From contig NZ_PVNG01000016.1 of NCBI RefSeq assembly GCF_003001935.1, positions 124,001 through 188,000 of the forward strand: a DNA stretch of 64,000 bases. The letters run 5' to 3'. The position numbers and the translations under genes are program-made. Positions 50,773 through 59,479 of the stretch are shown here, piece by piece (position 1 is the first letter of the stretch; each line of letters begins with the position of its first letter). This DNA comes from Nonomuraea fuscirosea. Lineage in GTDB: Bacteria; Actinomycetota; Actinomycetes; Streptosporangiales; Streptosporangiaceae. A model generated the notes under the pieces. It made no database searches. It was given only the letters and a program-made list of their open reading frames with translations, and was not told the origin of the DNA.

Positions 50773-52248
50773 ATGAGTTCCTTCACCTCCAGCCCCACCG
50801 GCTCGCGGGACGGCTTCCGCCGGCTGCTGCGTGCGCGGTGGGCCGGCCTCCGCTCCGCCCGCGGCCGGACGCTCGCGATGGCGGCCTCCGTGCTGGTCAC
50901 CGTGTCGCTCGGACTGCTGATCGCCGGGGGCGTGCGCAGCACCTGCGTGACCTCGGCGGGAGAGGGGCCCTGCCCCGCGCCCCTGGTGGGTCCCGACGGT
51001 ACGGCGGTCAGCGACAAGTACTACTTCGTGCACCAGCCGCTCAAGGGCGACGGCAGCATCACCGCCCGGGTGTCGGACCTGACCGGGCAGATGCGGCAGC
51101 CGGACCTCGTGCCCGGCGTGCGCAACGTCAAGCACGGGGCGGTGCCGTGGGCCAAGGCGGGGCTCCTCGTCAGGCGGAGTCTCCAGCAGGGCACGTCGTA
51201 CGCCGCCGTCATGATCACCCGCGGTCACGGGGTGCGGATGCAGCACGACTTCATCCACGACGTGGCCGGCAGCGCCGCGCGGGGGCCGCGGTGGCTGCGG
51301 CTGGACAGGTCGGGCGACCTCCTCACCGGGTACGAGTCCGGCGACGGCAGGACGTGGACCCGGGTCGGCGAGGCCCGGCTGGCCGGGCTGCCGGAGACCG
51401 TCGAGATCGGGCTCTTCGCCACCTCGCCGGGCGCGCTGTGGACGATGGCCTCGGCCTTCGCCCAGGCGACGGCCACCTTCGACCGGATCACGCTGCGGGG
51501 CGCGAGCGGTTCGTGGCGGCATGACGACGTCGGCGTCACCCTCGGTCCCGACGGCAGGACCCCGCATCACCCGGGCGGAGCCGTCGAGTCGGGCGGCAAG
51601 GTCGTCGTGACCGGCGGCGGGGACATCGGGCCCGCCACGGTGGAGGGCGGCCTGCGTGCCGACCTCCTGCTGAGCGGCGGGGGCCTGGGGCTGATCCTGG
51701 TGCTCGTGGCCGCCGTCATGTTCCCCCCGGCGGAACGGGGGCGAAGCGTGCTGGCGGCCGAGGCCGTGGTGGTCGGTGCGGTCGCGTTCGTGGCCGGGCT
51801 GGTGGCCGCCGGGGTCGTGGTTCCCGCCGGGCTGGCGTTGCTGCGAGCACACCGGAACCCGATCCAGCCGATCACCCTGGGCACCGAGCTGCGGGTGATC
51901 ATCGGGTACGCGGCGCTGGCCGCGATCTCCGCCTTGCTGGCTCTCGGGCTGGCCGCGCTGGTCAGGAGCAGGATTCTCGCCGCCGGCCTGGCCGTCGCGC
52001 TGATCGTGGTGCCGTATCTGCTGGCGAGCGCGGGGGTGGCGCCATGGCTGCTGGCGATCACTCCCGCCGCCGGGTTCGCGATCACGCAGAGCGTGCCCGC
52101 GTTCGCGCACGTGGACGTGGGCCCGTCACTCCTCGAAGGCCACCACCCGCTTGCGCCGTGGGCGGGTCTGACGGTGGCCTGCGGCTACGTCGTCGTCGTC
52201 CTCGGGGCGGCGATCATCGCGCACCGGCGGAGGGCCGCACCCGCCTGA
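50773..52248 (+). CDS. ABC-2-like permease with extracellular beta domain, no adjacent ATPase
   Basis: 491 residues. Cytoplasmic basic start (FRRLLRARWAGLRSARGRTL), first TM at about 34-52, then a large extracytoplasmic segment (55-290; YYFVHQPLKGDGSITARVSD, GLFATSPGALWTMASAFAQA) resembling DUF1349/concanavalin-like domains, then five hydrophobic segments (about 300-320, 335-360, 377-400, 405-430, 465-485) of an ABC-2-type permease. This layout recurs in actinomycetes downstream of an ATPase gene, but none is present here. Probably regulated by the divergent two-component system. It ends 4 bp from the convergent methyltransferase. Confidence 0.8.
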   Translation: MSSFTSSPTGSRDGFRRLLRARWAGLRSARGRTLAMAASVLVTVSLGLLIAGGVRSTCVTSAGEGPCPAPLVGPDGTAVSDKYYFVHQPLKGDGSITARVSDLTGQMRQPDLVPGVRNVKHGAVPWAKAGLLVRRSLQQGTSYAAVMITRGHGVRMQHDFIHDVAGSAARGPRWLRLDRSGDLLTGYESGDGRTWTRVGEARLAGLPETVEIGLFATSPGALWTMASAFAQATATFDRITLRGASGSWRHDDVGVTLGPDGRTPHHPGGAVESGGKVVVTGGGDIGPATVEGGLRADLLLSGGGLGLILVLVAAVMFPPAERGRSVLAAEAVVVGAVAFVAGLVAAGVVVPAGLALLRAHRNPIQPITLGTELRVIIGYAALAAISALLALGLAALVRSRILAAGLAVALIVVPYLLASAGVAPWLLAITPAAGFAITQSVPAFAHVDVGPSLLEGHHPLAPWAGLTVACGYVVVVLGAAIIAHRRRAAPA

Positions 52249-52252
52249 GCCG

Positions 52253-52987
52253 TCACGACGTCTTCCGCCAGACCGAGATGTGGCTCCGGCTGTCGCCGGT
52301 GTAGGGCTCGCGGTTCCAGCCGGACCACCGTTCGCGCAAGGTCATTCCGGCGATGCGGGCCATCAGGTCGAGCTCGGACGGCCACACGTAGCGGTGCGGG
52401 GTCGAACGGGTCTCCAGCCGGCCGTCCACGACCCAGTAGTGATGGGAGACGGCGGTCTGTGACGCCACGTCGTACTCCTCGAACCCGAGATGCGCCGGGG
52501 TCACGGTGAACGGGTGGACGGTCTGGCCCGGTGGCAGGCGCCGGAGCTCGGGGATGTAGACCTCGATGACGAACGAGCCGCCGGGTCCGAGCTGGTCCGC
52601 CACGGTACGGAAGCATTCGACCTGCTCATCCTGGGTGGTCAGGTTCGTGATGGTGTTGCGGACCAGGTAGGCGAGGGTGAAGTCGTGACCCACCTTCGTC
52701 GTGGCGAAGTCGCCGATGATCACACCCACGTGCTCCGCGCCCGGTTTGCCGTCCATCTCGGCCGCCATCGCCGGCGACAGCTCGATGCCGTGCACCCGGA
52801 CGCCTCGCCGGCTTAGCGGCAGCGCGATGCGGCCGGTGCCGATGCCCAGTTCGAGCGCGGCGCCGCCCGGGCCGGCCAGGCCGGCGAGGAAGTCCACGGC
52901 GGGGTCGACGACCGCGGGATCGAACAGCTCCGGCCATTTGTCCTCGTACGTGCGCGCGGTGTGTTCGTCGAAGTTGTTCTCTGGCAC
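52253..52987 (-). CDS. SAM-dependent class I methyltransferase
   Basis: About 244 residues from GTG 52987 (VPENNFDEHTARTYEDKWPE), the usual beginning of this family; the open frame continues upstream into the VOC gene but has no conserved sequence and no ribosome site. Motif I ALELGIGTGRIALPLSRRG, motif II VHGIELSPAM, DFATTKV and TIEVYIPELRR-like segments. Acts on an unknown small molecule. Probably in an operon with the VOC protein (54-bp gap). Confidence 0.85.
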   Translation of the reverse strand: MPENNFDEHTARTYEDKWPELFDPAVVDPAVDFLAGLAGPGGAALELGIGTGRIALPLSRRGVRVHGIELSPAMAAEMDGKPGAEHVGVIIGDFATTKVGHDFTLAYLVRNTITNLTTQDEQVECFRTVADQLGPGGSFVIEVYIPELRRLPPGQTVHPFTVTPAHLGFEEYDVASQTAVSHHYWVVDGRLETRSTPHRYVWPSELDLMARIAGMTLRERWSGWNREPYTGDSRSHISVWRKTS

Positions 52988-53040
52988 GGAGGTGGTTGTG
53001 CCCGGGAACGCGGGGTGGTCACCATCCGATTCGGTGAGGG

Positions 53041-53412
53041 CTATTCGCCGCCCTCGACACAGAACTCGTTGCCTTCGGGGTCGGCCATGATCACCCACCC
53101 GCCGGGGCTGACGCTCCGGCGGTCGTCCACGAGGTGCGCGCCCAGCGATTCGAGCCGGGCGATCTCCTGCTCCTGTGATCCGTCACGAGGCACGAGATCG
53201 AGGTGCAGGCGATTCTTGACCCGTTTCGGCTCAGGCACCTCGACGAAGACGAGGTGAGGGGAGCCGCCGCCGTCGAGGCCCACCCACCAGAACGGGTTGC
53301 CCGGCATGTCCACCTTCGAGCGGGGCCAGCGGGTGACCGCGCTCCAGAAGCGCGACATGGACTCGGGGTCGGCGCAGTCGAACGTCACGTTCAAGATCGA
53401 GGACCTGCTCAC
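53041..53412 (-). CDS. VOC (glyoxalase/bleomycin resistance) family protein
   Basis: 123 residues from GTG 53412, with GGAGGAGG upstream. ILNVTFDCADPESMSRFWSA opens the first beta-alpha-beta-beta-beta unit; RLHLDLVPRD and WVIMADPEGNEFCVEGGE hold the metal-site His and Glu of glyoxalase-like proteins. Single domain, so a homodimer. It could be a lyase, dioxygenase or ligand-binding resistance protein. A 9-bp perfect hairpin overlaps its ribosome-binding site. Confidence 0.87.
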   Translation of the reverse strand: MSRSSILNVTFDCADPESMSRFWSAVTRWPRSKVDMPGNPFWWVGLDGGGSPHLVFVEVPEPKRVKNRLHLDLVPRDGSQEQEIARLESLGAHLVDDRRSVSPGGWVIMADPEGNEFCVEGGE

Positions 53413-53421
53413 GCCCGCCTC

Positions 53422-53446
53422 CTCCGCCGGTCTCGTCCCGGCGGAG
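53422..53446 (-). promoter_or_regulatory. Hairpin overlapping the VOC ribosome-binding site
   Basis: CTCCGCCGG (53422-53430) and CCGGCGGAG (53438-53446) form a perfect 9-bp stem with a 7-base loop. On the minus strand the stem runs into the GGAGGAGG that should direct translation of the VOC gene, so folding could limit initiation. It may also simply be a second terminator after PL11. Confidence 0.4.
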
Positions 53447-53504
53447 CCTCGCACGGGTGGCTGAACGGGGCAAGCGGTTTTCCGGCCCGCCAGACCATTG
53501 GTGC

Positions 53505-53547
53505 GGGGTCCGGCGGGCGGGTCCTGGAGGCCCGCCCGCCGGACCCC
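53505..53547 (-). terminator. 17-bp perfect hairpin terminator after the rhamnogalacturonan lyase
   Basis: GGGGTCCGGCGGGCGGG (53505-53521) pairs with CCCGCCCGCCGGACCCC (53531-53547) over a 9-base loop, two bases after the lyase stop. No T-run follows on the minus strand. Confidence 0.8.
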
Positions 53548-53549
53548 GG

Positions 53550-55931
53550 TCACCTGATGGATGGGACGGGGACCTTCGACCAGTCGATGTCCGAGCCCAG
53601 GTAGAAGCTCGGGTAGGCGGGCTGGTTGTAGGCGGTCTGCTGCCGGGCCACGTCCACCCGGTACTGCGGGTCGTGCATCAGGGTGTACAGCTTCCTGTCG
53701 GTCAGCTCGGTGCTGACGTACATCCGGACGGCGCTGCTGTCGGCGGTGCGGACCAGCAGTTCCTCGCGCCAGTCGCCGAACACGTCCGCCACCAGGCCGG
53801 GGTTGCCCTTGGTCCAGTTGTTGGTCAGCGTGCCCTCGGCGGTCAGCAGCGTGCCGCGCCGGCGGTCGTCGATCGTCGGCGTCTGCAGCTCCGTGGTGGC
53901 GGTGCCGTTGACGATCTGGGTGGTCATGTCGGCGGCCCAGCGGATGCTCATGTTCGTGCCGGGCGCGTCGCGGCCCAGGTACTCGCCGCGGGCCGACCAC
54001 AGGCCGGCCTGGATGGCCTGGTCGGGCGGCATCGACGACCAGGTCTCCAGACCGGGGACGGCCGGGTCGACGTCGCCGGCCATGCCGCGCCCGGTGTCGA
54101 CGCCGCTGTAGCCGCCGTGGATCACCTTGCCGGTGGCCGCCTCGCGCAGCGCCCAGCCGTACGGGGCCCAGGCGCCGCCCTCGTGCACGGTCCAGATCTC
54201 CAGGCCGGGCCGGGCGGGGTCGATGTCGCCGACGTGCATCGCGTCGCCGTGGCCGAGCCGGACGTTCTGGCCGGGCACGTTGCTCTGCGGCGGAGCCTGC
54301 GCGAAGGAGGAGTAGAGCAGGTCGCCGTCGTCGTCGATGGTGGCGGAGCCGTAGACGATCTCCTGCCTGCCGTCGTCGTCCACGTCGGCCACGCTCATCG
54401 AGTGGAAGCCCTGCGTGGTCAGGCTGGCATACTCGGGGTCGCTGCCGTCCACGCCGTGCGGACTAGCGTTGAACGGGTTGGCCATCGGGACGTGGCCGCT
54501 GTCGACGTACCAGCGCTCCTTGAGCCGCCTGCCGTCCCAGTCGTAGGCGACCAGCGTGGTGCGGGTGTAGTAACCGCGGGCGAAGATCGCCGACGGCCGC
54601 CTGCCGTCGAGGTAGGCGACCGAGGACAGGAAGCGGTCGACCCGGTTGCCCGGCTCGACCCTGGCCATCGCGTAGTCGCCCCACAGCAGGCCGTCGTCGC
54701 CGCGGCCGGGCTTGTAGGGGATGGTCTGCAGCTCGCGGCCGGTCGCGCCCTCGAAGACCGACAGGTATTCGGGGCCGGTCAGGACGAAGCCGGCGAACTC
54801 GCGCAGCCGGTTGTTGCCGCTGCGGGCGGGCGCGTAGACGTCCACGAAGTACGTGGCCAGCTCGACGGCGTCCGCGTGGGAGAGCGGGTAGCGGTACTTG
54901 GGCGCGATGCCGAACGCCGCTTCGAGCGTGGCCGGCCAGCGTCCGGCGACGACCTCCGGGTGCTCGTGCCATTTCTCGAACATGGCGGCGACATGGTCGA
55001 AATAGTCTGCGGCGCTTTTTCGATAGTCGTCGGTATTCGCGTATCCGGCTTTGACGTCCGCGCGCGGCATCGTGACATAACGCTCGGAGACGACCTGGCC
55101 CCTGCCGCCGTACCGGATGATCTTCGTGCCGGGGGCGGTCTTGAGCATCATCTCCGAACGGCCGTCGCCGTCGAGGTCGTAGACCAGGAACTGGGTGTAG
55201 TGGGCGCCGGAGCGGATGTTGACGCCCAGGTCGAGGCGCCAGCGCAGGGTGCCGTCCAGTTCGTACGTGTCCACGTAGGTGTTGCCGGTGTAGCCGCGCT
55301 GGGAGACGTCCTTGCTGTTGGACGGGTCCCACTTGACGACGTACTCGTATCGGCCGTCGCCGTCCACGTCGCCGACGCTCAGGTCGTTGGCCGCGTACGT
55401 GTACGCCTCGCCGGCGGGGGTCACGCCGTCGGCCGGCTTCTTCAGCGGAAGGTCGTAAAACGTTTTAAGCCAAGGCGTGGCTGAATCGCTCTTACGGCCT
55501 TCGCGGCCCTTGACGATCGGCGCCACCCGGTACTCCGAACGGGCCGTGCCCCTGGCGTCCTTGTAGTTGGTGCTGTCGGTCACGGTGGCGATGGGGCGGC
55601 CGTCGCGGTAGACGCGGAAGGTGGCGCCCGTCATGCCGTTCGGGCCGTGGCCGGCGACCTCGTCCCCGAGCAGACGCCAGCTCAGGAAGACGCCTTCGCC
55701 GGTGGACGCGGCGACCAGGCCGCGGTCCAGCTGCTCCAGCCGGGGGCCGGGGCGGTGGCGGCCGGAGGCGTGCGGGGCCTTGGAGCTCTTGGAGGCGCTC
55801 GTGCTCTTCGCGGCTCCGGCGCCCGGGGTGCCTGCCGTGTCCGCGATCGAGGGGAGCGCGGTGAGCGGCAGGCAGAGCAGAGTGGCCAGGCCGGTGGCCA
55901 GCGCTCGGCGGATGCTGCTGGGGGGTCTCAT
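53550..55931 (-). CDS. Secreted rhamnogalacturonan lyase, polysaccharide lyase family 11
   Basis: 793 residues. Cleaves the rhamnogalacturonan-I pectin backbone by beta-elimination outside the cell. Signal peptide 1-30 (RRALATGLATLLCLPLTALP, ending SIADT), a Ser/Lys/Pro linker, then a fibronectin-like N-terminal part (RPGPRLEQLDRGLVAASTGE; GATFRVYRDGRPIATVTDST) and the eight-bladed PL11 propeller with Ca-binding loops VGDVDGDGRYE, VYDLDGDGRSE, VADVDDDGRQE and VGDIDPARPG. ATG 55931 has GGAG at spacing 9. The AT-rich upstream stretch (55945-55975) contains TAAATCGATATAATTTTA, an imperfect palindrome that may be an operator. Stands alone between two terminator-like hairpins and the DeoR gene. 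Confidence 0.92.
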   Translation of the reverse strand: MRPPSSIRRALATGLATLLCLPLTALPSIADTAGTPGAGAAKSTSASKSSKAPHASGRHRPGPRLEQLDRGLVAASTGEGVFLSWRLLGDEVAGHGPNGMTGATFRVYRDGRPIATVTDSTNYKDARGTARSEYRVAPIVKGREGRKSDSATPWLKTFYDLPLKKPADGVTPAGEAYTYAANDLSVGDVDGDGRYEYVVKWDPSNSKDVSQRGYTGNTYVDTYELDGTLRWRLDLGVNIRSGAHYTQFLVYDLDGDGRSEMMLKTAPGTKIIRYGGRGQVVSERYVTMPRADVKAGYANTDDYRKSAADYFDHVAAMFEKWHEHPEVVAGRWPATLEAAFGIAPKYRYPLSHADAVELATYFVDVYAPARSGNNRLREFAGFVLTGPEYLSVFEGATGRELQTIPYKPGRGDDGLLWGDYAMARVEPGNRVDRFLSSVAYLDGRRPSAIFARGYYTRTTLVAYDWDGRRLKERWYVDSGHVPMANPFNASPHGVDGSDPEYASLTTQGFHSMSVADVDDDGRQEIVYGSATIDDDGDLLYSSFAQAPPQSNVPGQNVRLGHGDAMHVGDIDPARPGLEIWTVHEGGAWAPYGWALREAATGKVIHGGYSGVDTGRGMAGDVDPAVPGLETWSSMPPDQAIQAGLWSARGEYLGRDAPGTNMSIRWAADMTTQIVNGTATTELQTPTIDDRRRGTLLTAEGTLTNNWTKGNPGLVADVFGDWREELLVRTADSSAVRMYVSTELTDRKLYTLMHDPQYRVDVARQQTAYNQPAYPSFYLGSDIDWSKVPVPSIR

Positions 55932-56111
55932 GGTCACGAGCTCCGCAGATTAAATCGATATAATTTTAGCTGGGAGAGTATTGGTGGATGGCGGCCTCTG
56001 TCAAGGCTTTGTTACCGGTCGATTTCTGGCCTGGCGAAATGGGGCGTTCGCCGCGAAATAGTCGTTAGTGGAAATGAGGCGATTCGCCGGGCGGGCGGTG
56101 AGCGGAAACGC

Positions 56112-56882
56112 CTATGGCGCGATCTGCACCTCGACCCCGGTGAAGCCCGCGGGGACGCCGTCCGTCACCAGCAGGTCGGCCGCGTCCCAGTCGCACACCC
56201 GGATCGGGGCGTTCAAGGAGAACTTGCGCGCGTCGCCCACGACGATCGTCCTGCGGGCGACGGAGATGAGCCGGCGCTTGGTCTCGGCCTCGTACGGCGT
56301 GGCCCCGTACACCCCCGAGGCGTCGAGCGCGGTGGCGGCCAGGAACAGGGTCCGCACGCTGAGGTGTTCGAGCGCGGCCAGGGTCTCGGGGCCGCCGAAG
56401 GAGCGGGTGTCCCTGCCGTACTGACCGCCGACGCCGATCAGCGTGACGTCCGGGCGGGGGGCCAAAGCGGCGATGGCGGGCAGCGAATGGGTGATCACGG
56501 TGAGGCCGGCGTCGGGCGGCAGCAGCTTGGCGATCTCCAGCGTGGTGGTGCCCGAGTCGAGCGCCACGGTCGTGCCGGGCTCGACATGCCGCACGGCCGC
56601 GGCGGCGATCGCGTGCTTGGCGACGGCGGCCTGCTCCGACCGGTCGGCGAACGGCGGCGCCGTAGCGTCCGCCGCCGTCGCGCCGCCGTGCACGACGCGG
56701 ATGAGGCCGTCCTGGGCCAGTCTGCGCAGGTCGCGGCGGACGGTGTTGGGGGAGACGCCCAAGTGGGTGACCAGGTCCGTGGCGGCTGCGTACCCGTCCA
56801 GCTCGATACGGCGCAGGATCGCCTCGCGGCGCGCCGGGGCGGACGTGTAGCGCAGGCTGGTGGCCTCCGGGGCGCGGCTCAT
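56112..56882 (-). CDS. DeoR-family transcriptional regulator
   Basis: 256 residues from ATG 56882 (ATG 56900 and TTG 56921 are in-frame alternatives; the longer ones would overlap the operator). HTH: RREAILRRIELDGYAAATDL and VSPNTVRRDLRRLAQDGLIR, followed by HGGAT; sugar-phosphate-sensing DeoRC domain with ALDSGTTTLEIAKLLP and a final LLVTDGVPAGF. Probably represses the divergent kinase-aldolase-racemase operon via the TTGGCG-N6-CGCCAA site, released by a sugar phosphate. Confidence 0.9.
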   Translation of the reverse strand: MSRAPEATSLRYTSAPARREAILRRIELDGYAAATDLVTHLGVSPNTVRRDLRRLAQDGLIRVVHGGATAADATAPPFADRSEQAAVAKHAIAAAAVRHVEPGTTVALDSGTTTLEIAKLLPPDAGLTVITHSLPAIAALAPRPDVTLIGVGGQYGRDTRSFGGPETLAALEHLSVRTLFLAATALDASGVYGATPYEAETKRRLISVARRTIVVGDARKFSLNAPIRVCDWDAADLLVTDGVPAGFTGVEVQIAP

Positions 56883-56903
56883 GTGACCATGATGCCTCAT
56901 GGG

Positions 56904-56921
56904 TTGGCGCTTTTCCGCCAA
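56904..56921. promoter_or_regulatory. Perfect inverted repeat operator at the DeoR promoter
   Basis: TTGGCG (56904-56909), CTTTTC spacer, CGCCAA (56916-56921): 6-bp perfect arms, total 18 bp, directly upstream of the DeoR start region and 145 bp from the divergent kinase start. DeoR autoregulation is inferred. Confidence 0.6.
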
Positions 56922-57065
56922 CTTCTGGATTTATAGTGACAACATGACGACACCACGGCCCCTGCCCGCCCCTCTCGCCGCTTCGCGTGCTGAGGGCCTG
57001 CGGGTGGAGGGGAACGACGGTGGCTGTGAGCGAGGGTGCCGGTGGTGCGGTGCCCGGGGGAGCGG

Positions 57066-58589
57066 GTGAAGGTCGTCGTGGCGGAGGACGGGTTGTTGGC
57101 TGGGGTTGATGTCGGCACCACTCACGTCAAGGTGGGGCTCTTCGATCGGTGGGGTGGGTGTGTCGCGGCGGTGCGGCGGGAGACGCCGCGCGAGCTGCCC
57201 GCGCTGGTCGCCGTCGTGTCGGACGCGCTTGGTGAGTGTGCCGCGCGGGCGGGGCGGGGGCCGGAGGCGATCGGGATCGCTGGGATGGCCGAGACCGGGG
57301 TGCCGCTCGACTCGTCGGGACGCCCGCTCAGTCCCATGTTGTGGTGGAACGACCCCAGAGGCGCGGAGGAGGCGGCCCGGCTGGGGCGGGACGCGGTGGC
57401 TCTGTACGCGCTGACCGGGAGGTGGGCCGACGCCAAGGCGCCGCTGGCCAAGTGGCTGTGGTTGCGGGCCCACGCGCCGGAGGTGCTGCGGGCGATGCGG
57501 TGGTGGGCGAGCGTGCCGGACGCTCTGGCGTACGAGCTGACGGGGGTGCTGCGCACTCATCCGACGCTGGCCGCGCGCACCCTGGCCTACGACGTGCGGC
57601 GCGGGTGCTACGACGAGGACCTGCTGGCGCTGGCGGGACTGTCCGCAGACCGGCTGCCACCCGTGGTGTCGGCGGTGGAGCCGGTCGGTGGGCTGGCGGC
57701 CGCCATTCCCGGGGTGGCGCCGGGCGTTCCGGTGGTGGTCGCGGGTCATGATCACGCCGTGGGGTCGTGGGCCGCCGGGGTACGGCGTCCGGGCGACGTG
57801 GCCGACTCGCTCGGCACTGCCGAGGCCGTGATGGTGCCGGCCAGGGAACGCCCCGACCCTCGTACGGGACTGGCGCTGGGCGTGACGGCGGACCCGTCGC
57901 TGGACGGAACCGGAACGGTGCTGGTCGGCGGGCTGCCGACGAGCGGCGCGATGCTCGACTGGCTCCTCGATCTGCTGAGCCCGCCGACAGGTGACGACCC
58001 CGCGCACTCCCGGCCCGGTGAACGACGTGACTACACGGCGCTGCCCGGGTTGCTCGCCGGGGTGCCGCTGCCTACCGGGATCGTGGTTGAGCCGTATCTG
58101 CGGGGCCGGGTCGCGCCCGCGCCTGATCGGGACAGGCGGGTGGCGGTGTCAGGGGTCGGCTCCGGGCACGGGGCGGGTGATCTGCTGGCCGCTGCCGTTG
58201 AGGGCACCTGCCTGCACGTCCGCTGGATGCTGGACGAGCTCACCGCCGTGACCGGCACCGCGCCGGAACGGCTGGCGGTCTTCGGCGGGCAGGTCAGGAT
58301 TCCGCTGTGGATGCGGGTCAAGGCCGCCGTCTCGCCCGTCCCCGTGGAGGTGGTCCGTTCCGACGACGCGGTCTGCGCGGGCGCGGCGCTCATCGCCGGG
58401 CAGGCGGGCGGGTCGCTGCAGGACGTTCCCGTACTGCCGCGCGAGCCGATGCCGTCCGACCCCGCACTTCAGGCCGCCTACCTGCCCCCATACGAGCGTT
58501 TCCTGACCCGAGCCACAGCCCAGAGCACCCCAGAAGCTGGGACACAGAAGAACCCCAGAAGCTGCAGCACAGAACAGGAGCACCAATGA
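57066..58589 (+). CDS. FGGY-family carbohydrate kinase
   Basis: 507 residues from GTG 57066 (GGGGGAG upstream; GTG 57078 or TTG 57092 are possible). LLAGVDVGTTHVKVGLFDRW is the phosphate-1 motif, AIGIAGMAETGVPLDSSGRP and PMLWWNDPRG the substrate side, VAGHDHAVGSWAAG and FGGQVRIPLWMRVKAAVSPV the adenosine side. Phosphorylates a sugar or polyol with ATP; the sequence does not tell which (xylulose, rhamnulose, fuculose, tagatose-type ketoses are typical). First gene of a three-gene coupled operon with a LacD/YihT-like aldolase, so the product is probably a ketose phosphate. Confidence 0.88.
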   Translation: MKVVVAEDGLLAGVDVGTTHVKVGLFDRWGGCVAAVRRETPRELPALVAVVSDALGECAARAGRGPEAIGIAGMAETGVPLDSSGRPLSPMLWWNDPRGAEEAARLGRDAVALYALTGRWADAKAPLAKWLWLRAHAPEVLRAMRWWASVPDALAYELTGVLRTHPTLAARTLAYDVRRGCYDEDLLALAGLSADRLPPVVSAVEPVGGLAAAIPGVAPGVPVVVAGHDHAVGSWAAGVRRPGDVADSLGTAEAVMVPARERPDPRTGLALGVTADPSLDGTGTVLVGGLPTSGAMLDWLLDLLSPPTGDDPAHSRPGERRDYTALPGLLAGVPLPTGIVVEPYLRGRVAPAPDRDRRVAVSGVGSGHGAGDLLAAAVEGTCLHVRWMLDELTAVTGTAPERLAVFGGQVRIPLWMRVKAAVSPVPVEVVRSDDAVCAGAALIAGQAGGSLQDVPVLPREPMPSDPALQAAYLPPYERFLTRATAQSTPEAGTQKNPRSCSTEQEHQ

Positions 58590-59479
58590 CCAGCCCCGGC
58601 ACTACCCCCGAGCCGACACTCGACCTGCTCGCCCGCCCCTCCGGCGGGTTCGCGATGGTCGCCATGGACCAGCGCGAGAGCCTGCGGCAGATGTACGCCG
58701 CCGCCACGGGCGAGCGGGTCGGCGATGAGGTGCTGACGTCGTTCAAGCTGGCGGTGGCACGTGAGGTCGGGCCGTACGGCTCCGGGTTCCTGATCGACCA
58801 GGACTACGGGTTCGAGCAGGTGGCCGCCGAGGGCGTGGTGCCCGGCGGGCTGATCGTCGCCGTGGACAGTCTGCGGCAGGACCCGGACGGGCCGGTCGAG
58901 GACACCGGGATCGACGAGCGGGTGGACCTGGCCGCCGCGCGCGCGGCCGGGGCGGTGGCGGCCAAGTTGCTGCTCATCTGGCGCGACGACGAGGAACGGG
59001 AGCGCCGGCTGGAGACGGCGGCCGAGTTCGTCCGGCGCTGTGCCGCGGCCGGACTGCTCTCCGTGCTCGAAGGCGTCGCCAAGCCCGCTGCCGGGGAGAC
59101 CGGGTTCGACGGGCCGGCCGCGATCAGGGAGGCGGCGCGGGAGCTGGCCGGGCTGCGGCCGAGCCTGTACAAGGCGCAGGTTCCGCTCGGCGGGGCCGCG
59201 CCGGAGGAGAAGCTGCTGGAGGAGTGTGCCCTGCTGGACGAGGTGATCCCCGTCCCGTGGGTGGTGCTCTCGCAGGGCGTGGAGCGCGACGACTTCCCGG
59301 CGTCCGTGCGGGCGGCCTGCCGGGCGGGCGCCTCGGGCATGCTGGCCGGCCGGGCCATCTGGAGCGACGTCGTCGGCGAACCTGACCTGGCCGCGCAGCT
59401 GCGGGCGCGTTCGGTGCCCCGGCTGCGCAGCCTGGCCGCCATCGTGGACGAGTACGCGCGACCCTGGAACGCCCGATGA
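58586..59479 (+). CDS. Class I aldolase of the LacD/YihT (DeoC-like) family
   Basis: 297 residues, ATGA overlap with the kinase. FAMVAMDQRESLRQMYAAAT opens the barrel; VAREVGPYGSGFLIDQDYGF, AAKLLLIWRDDEERERRLET and LYKAQVPLGG (probable Schiff-base Lys in the latter or in VAAKLLLIW) match tagatose-1,6-bisphosphate and sulfofructose-phosphate aldolases. It should split a ketose (bis)phosphate into dihydroxyacetone phosphate and an aldehyde. Whether the substrate is tagatose, sulfofructose or another sugar phosphate is open. Confidence 0.85.
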   Translation: MTSPGTTPEPTLDLLARPSGGFAMVAMDQRESLRQMYAAATGERVGDEVLTSFKLAVAREVGPYGSGFLIDQDYGFEQVAAEGVVPGGLIVAVDSLRQDPDGPVEDTGIDERVDLAAARAAGAVAAKLLLIWRDDEERERRLETAAEFVRRCAAAGLLSVLEGVAKPAAGETGFDGPAAIREAARELAGLRPSLYKAQVPLGGAAPEEKLLEECALLDEVIPVPWVVLSQGVERDDFPASVRAACRAGASGMLAGRAIWSDVVGEPDLAAQLRARSVPRLRSLAAIVDEYARPWNAR

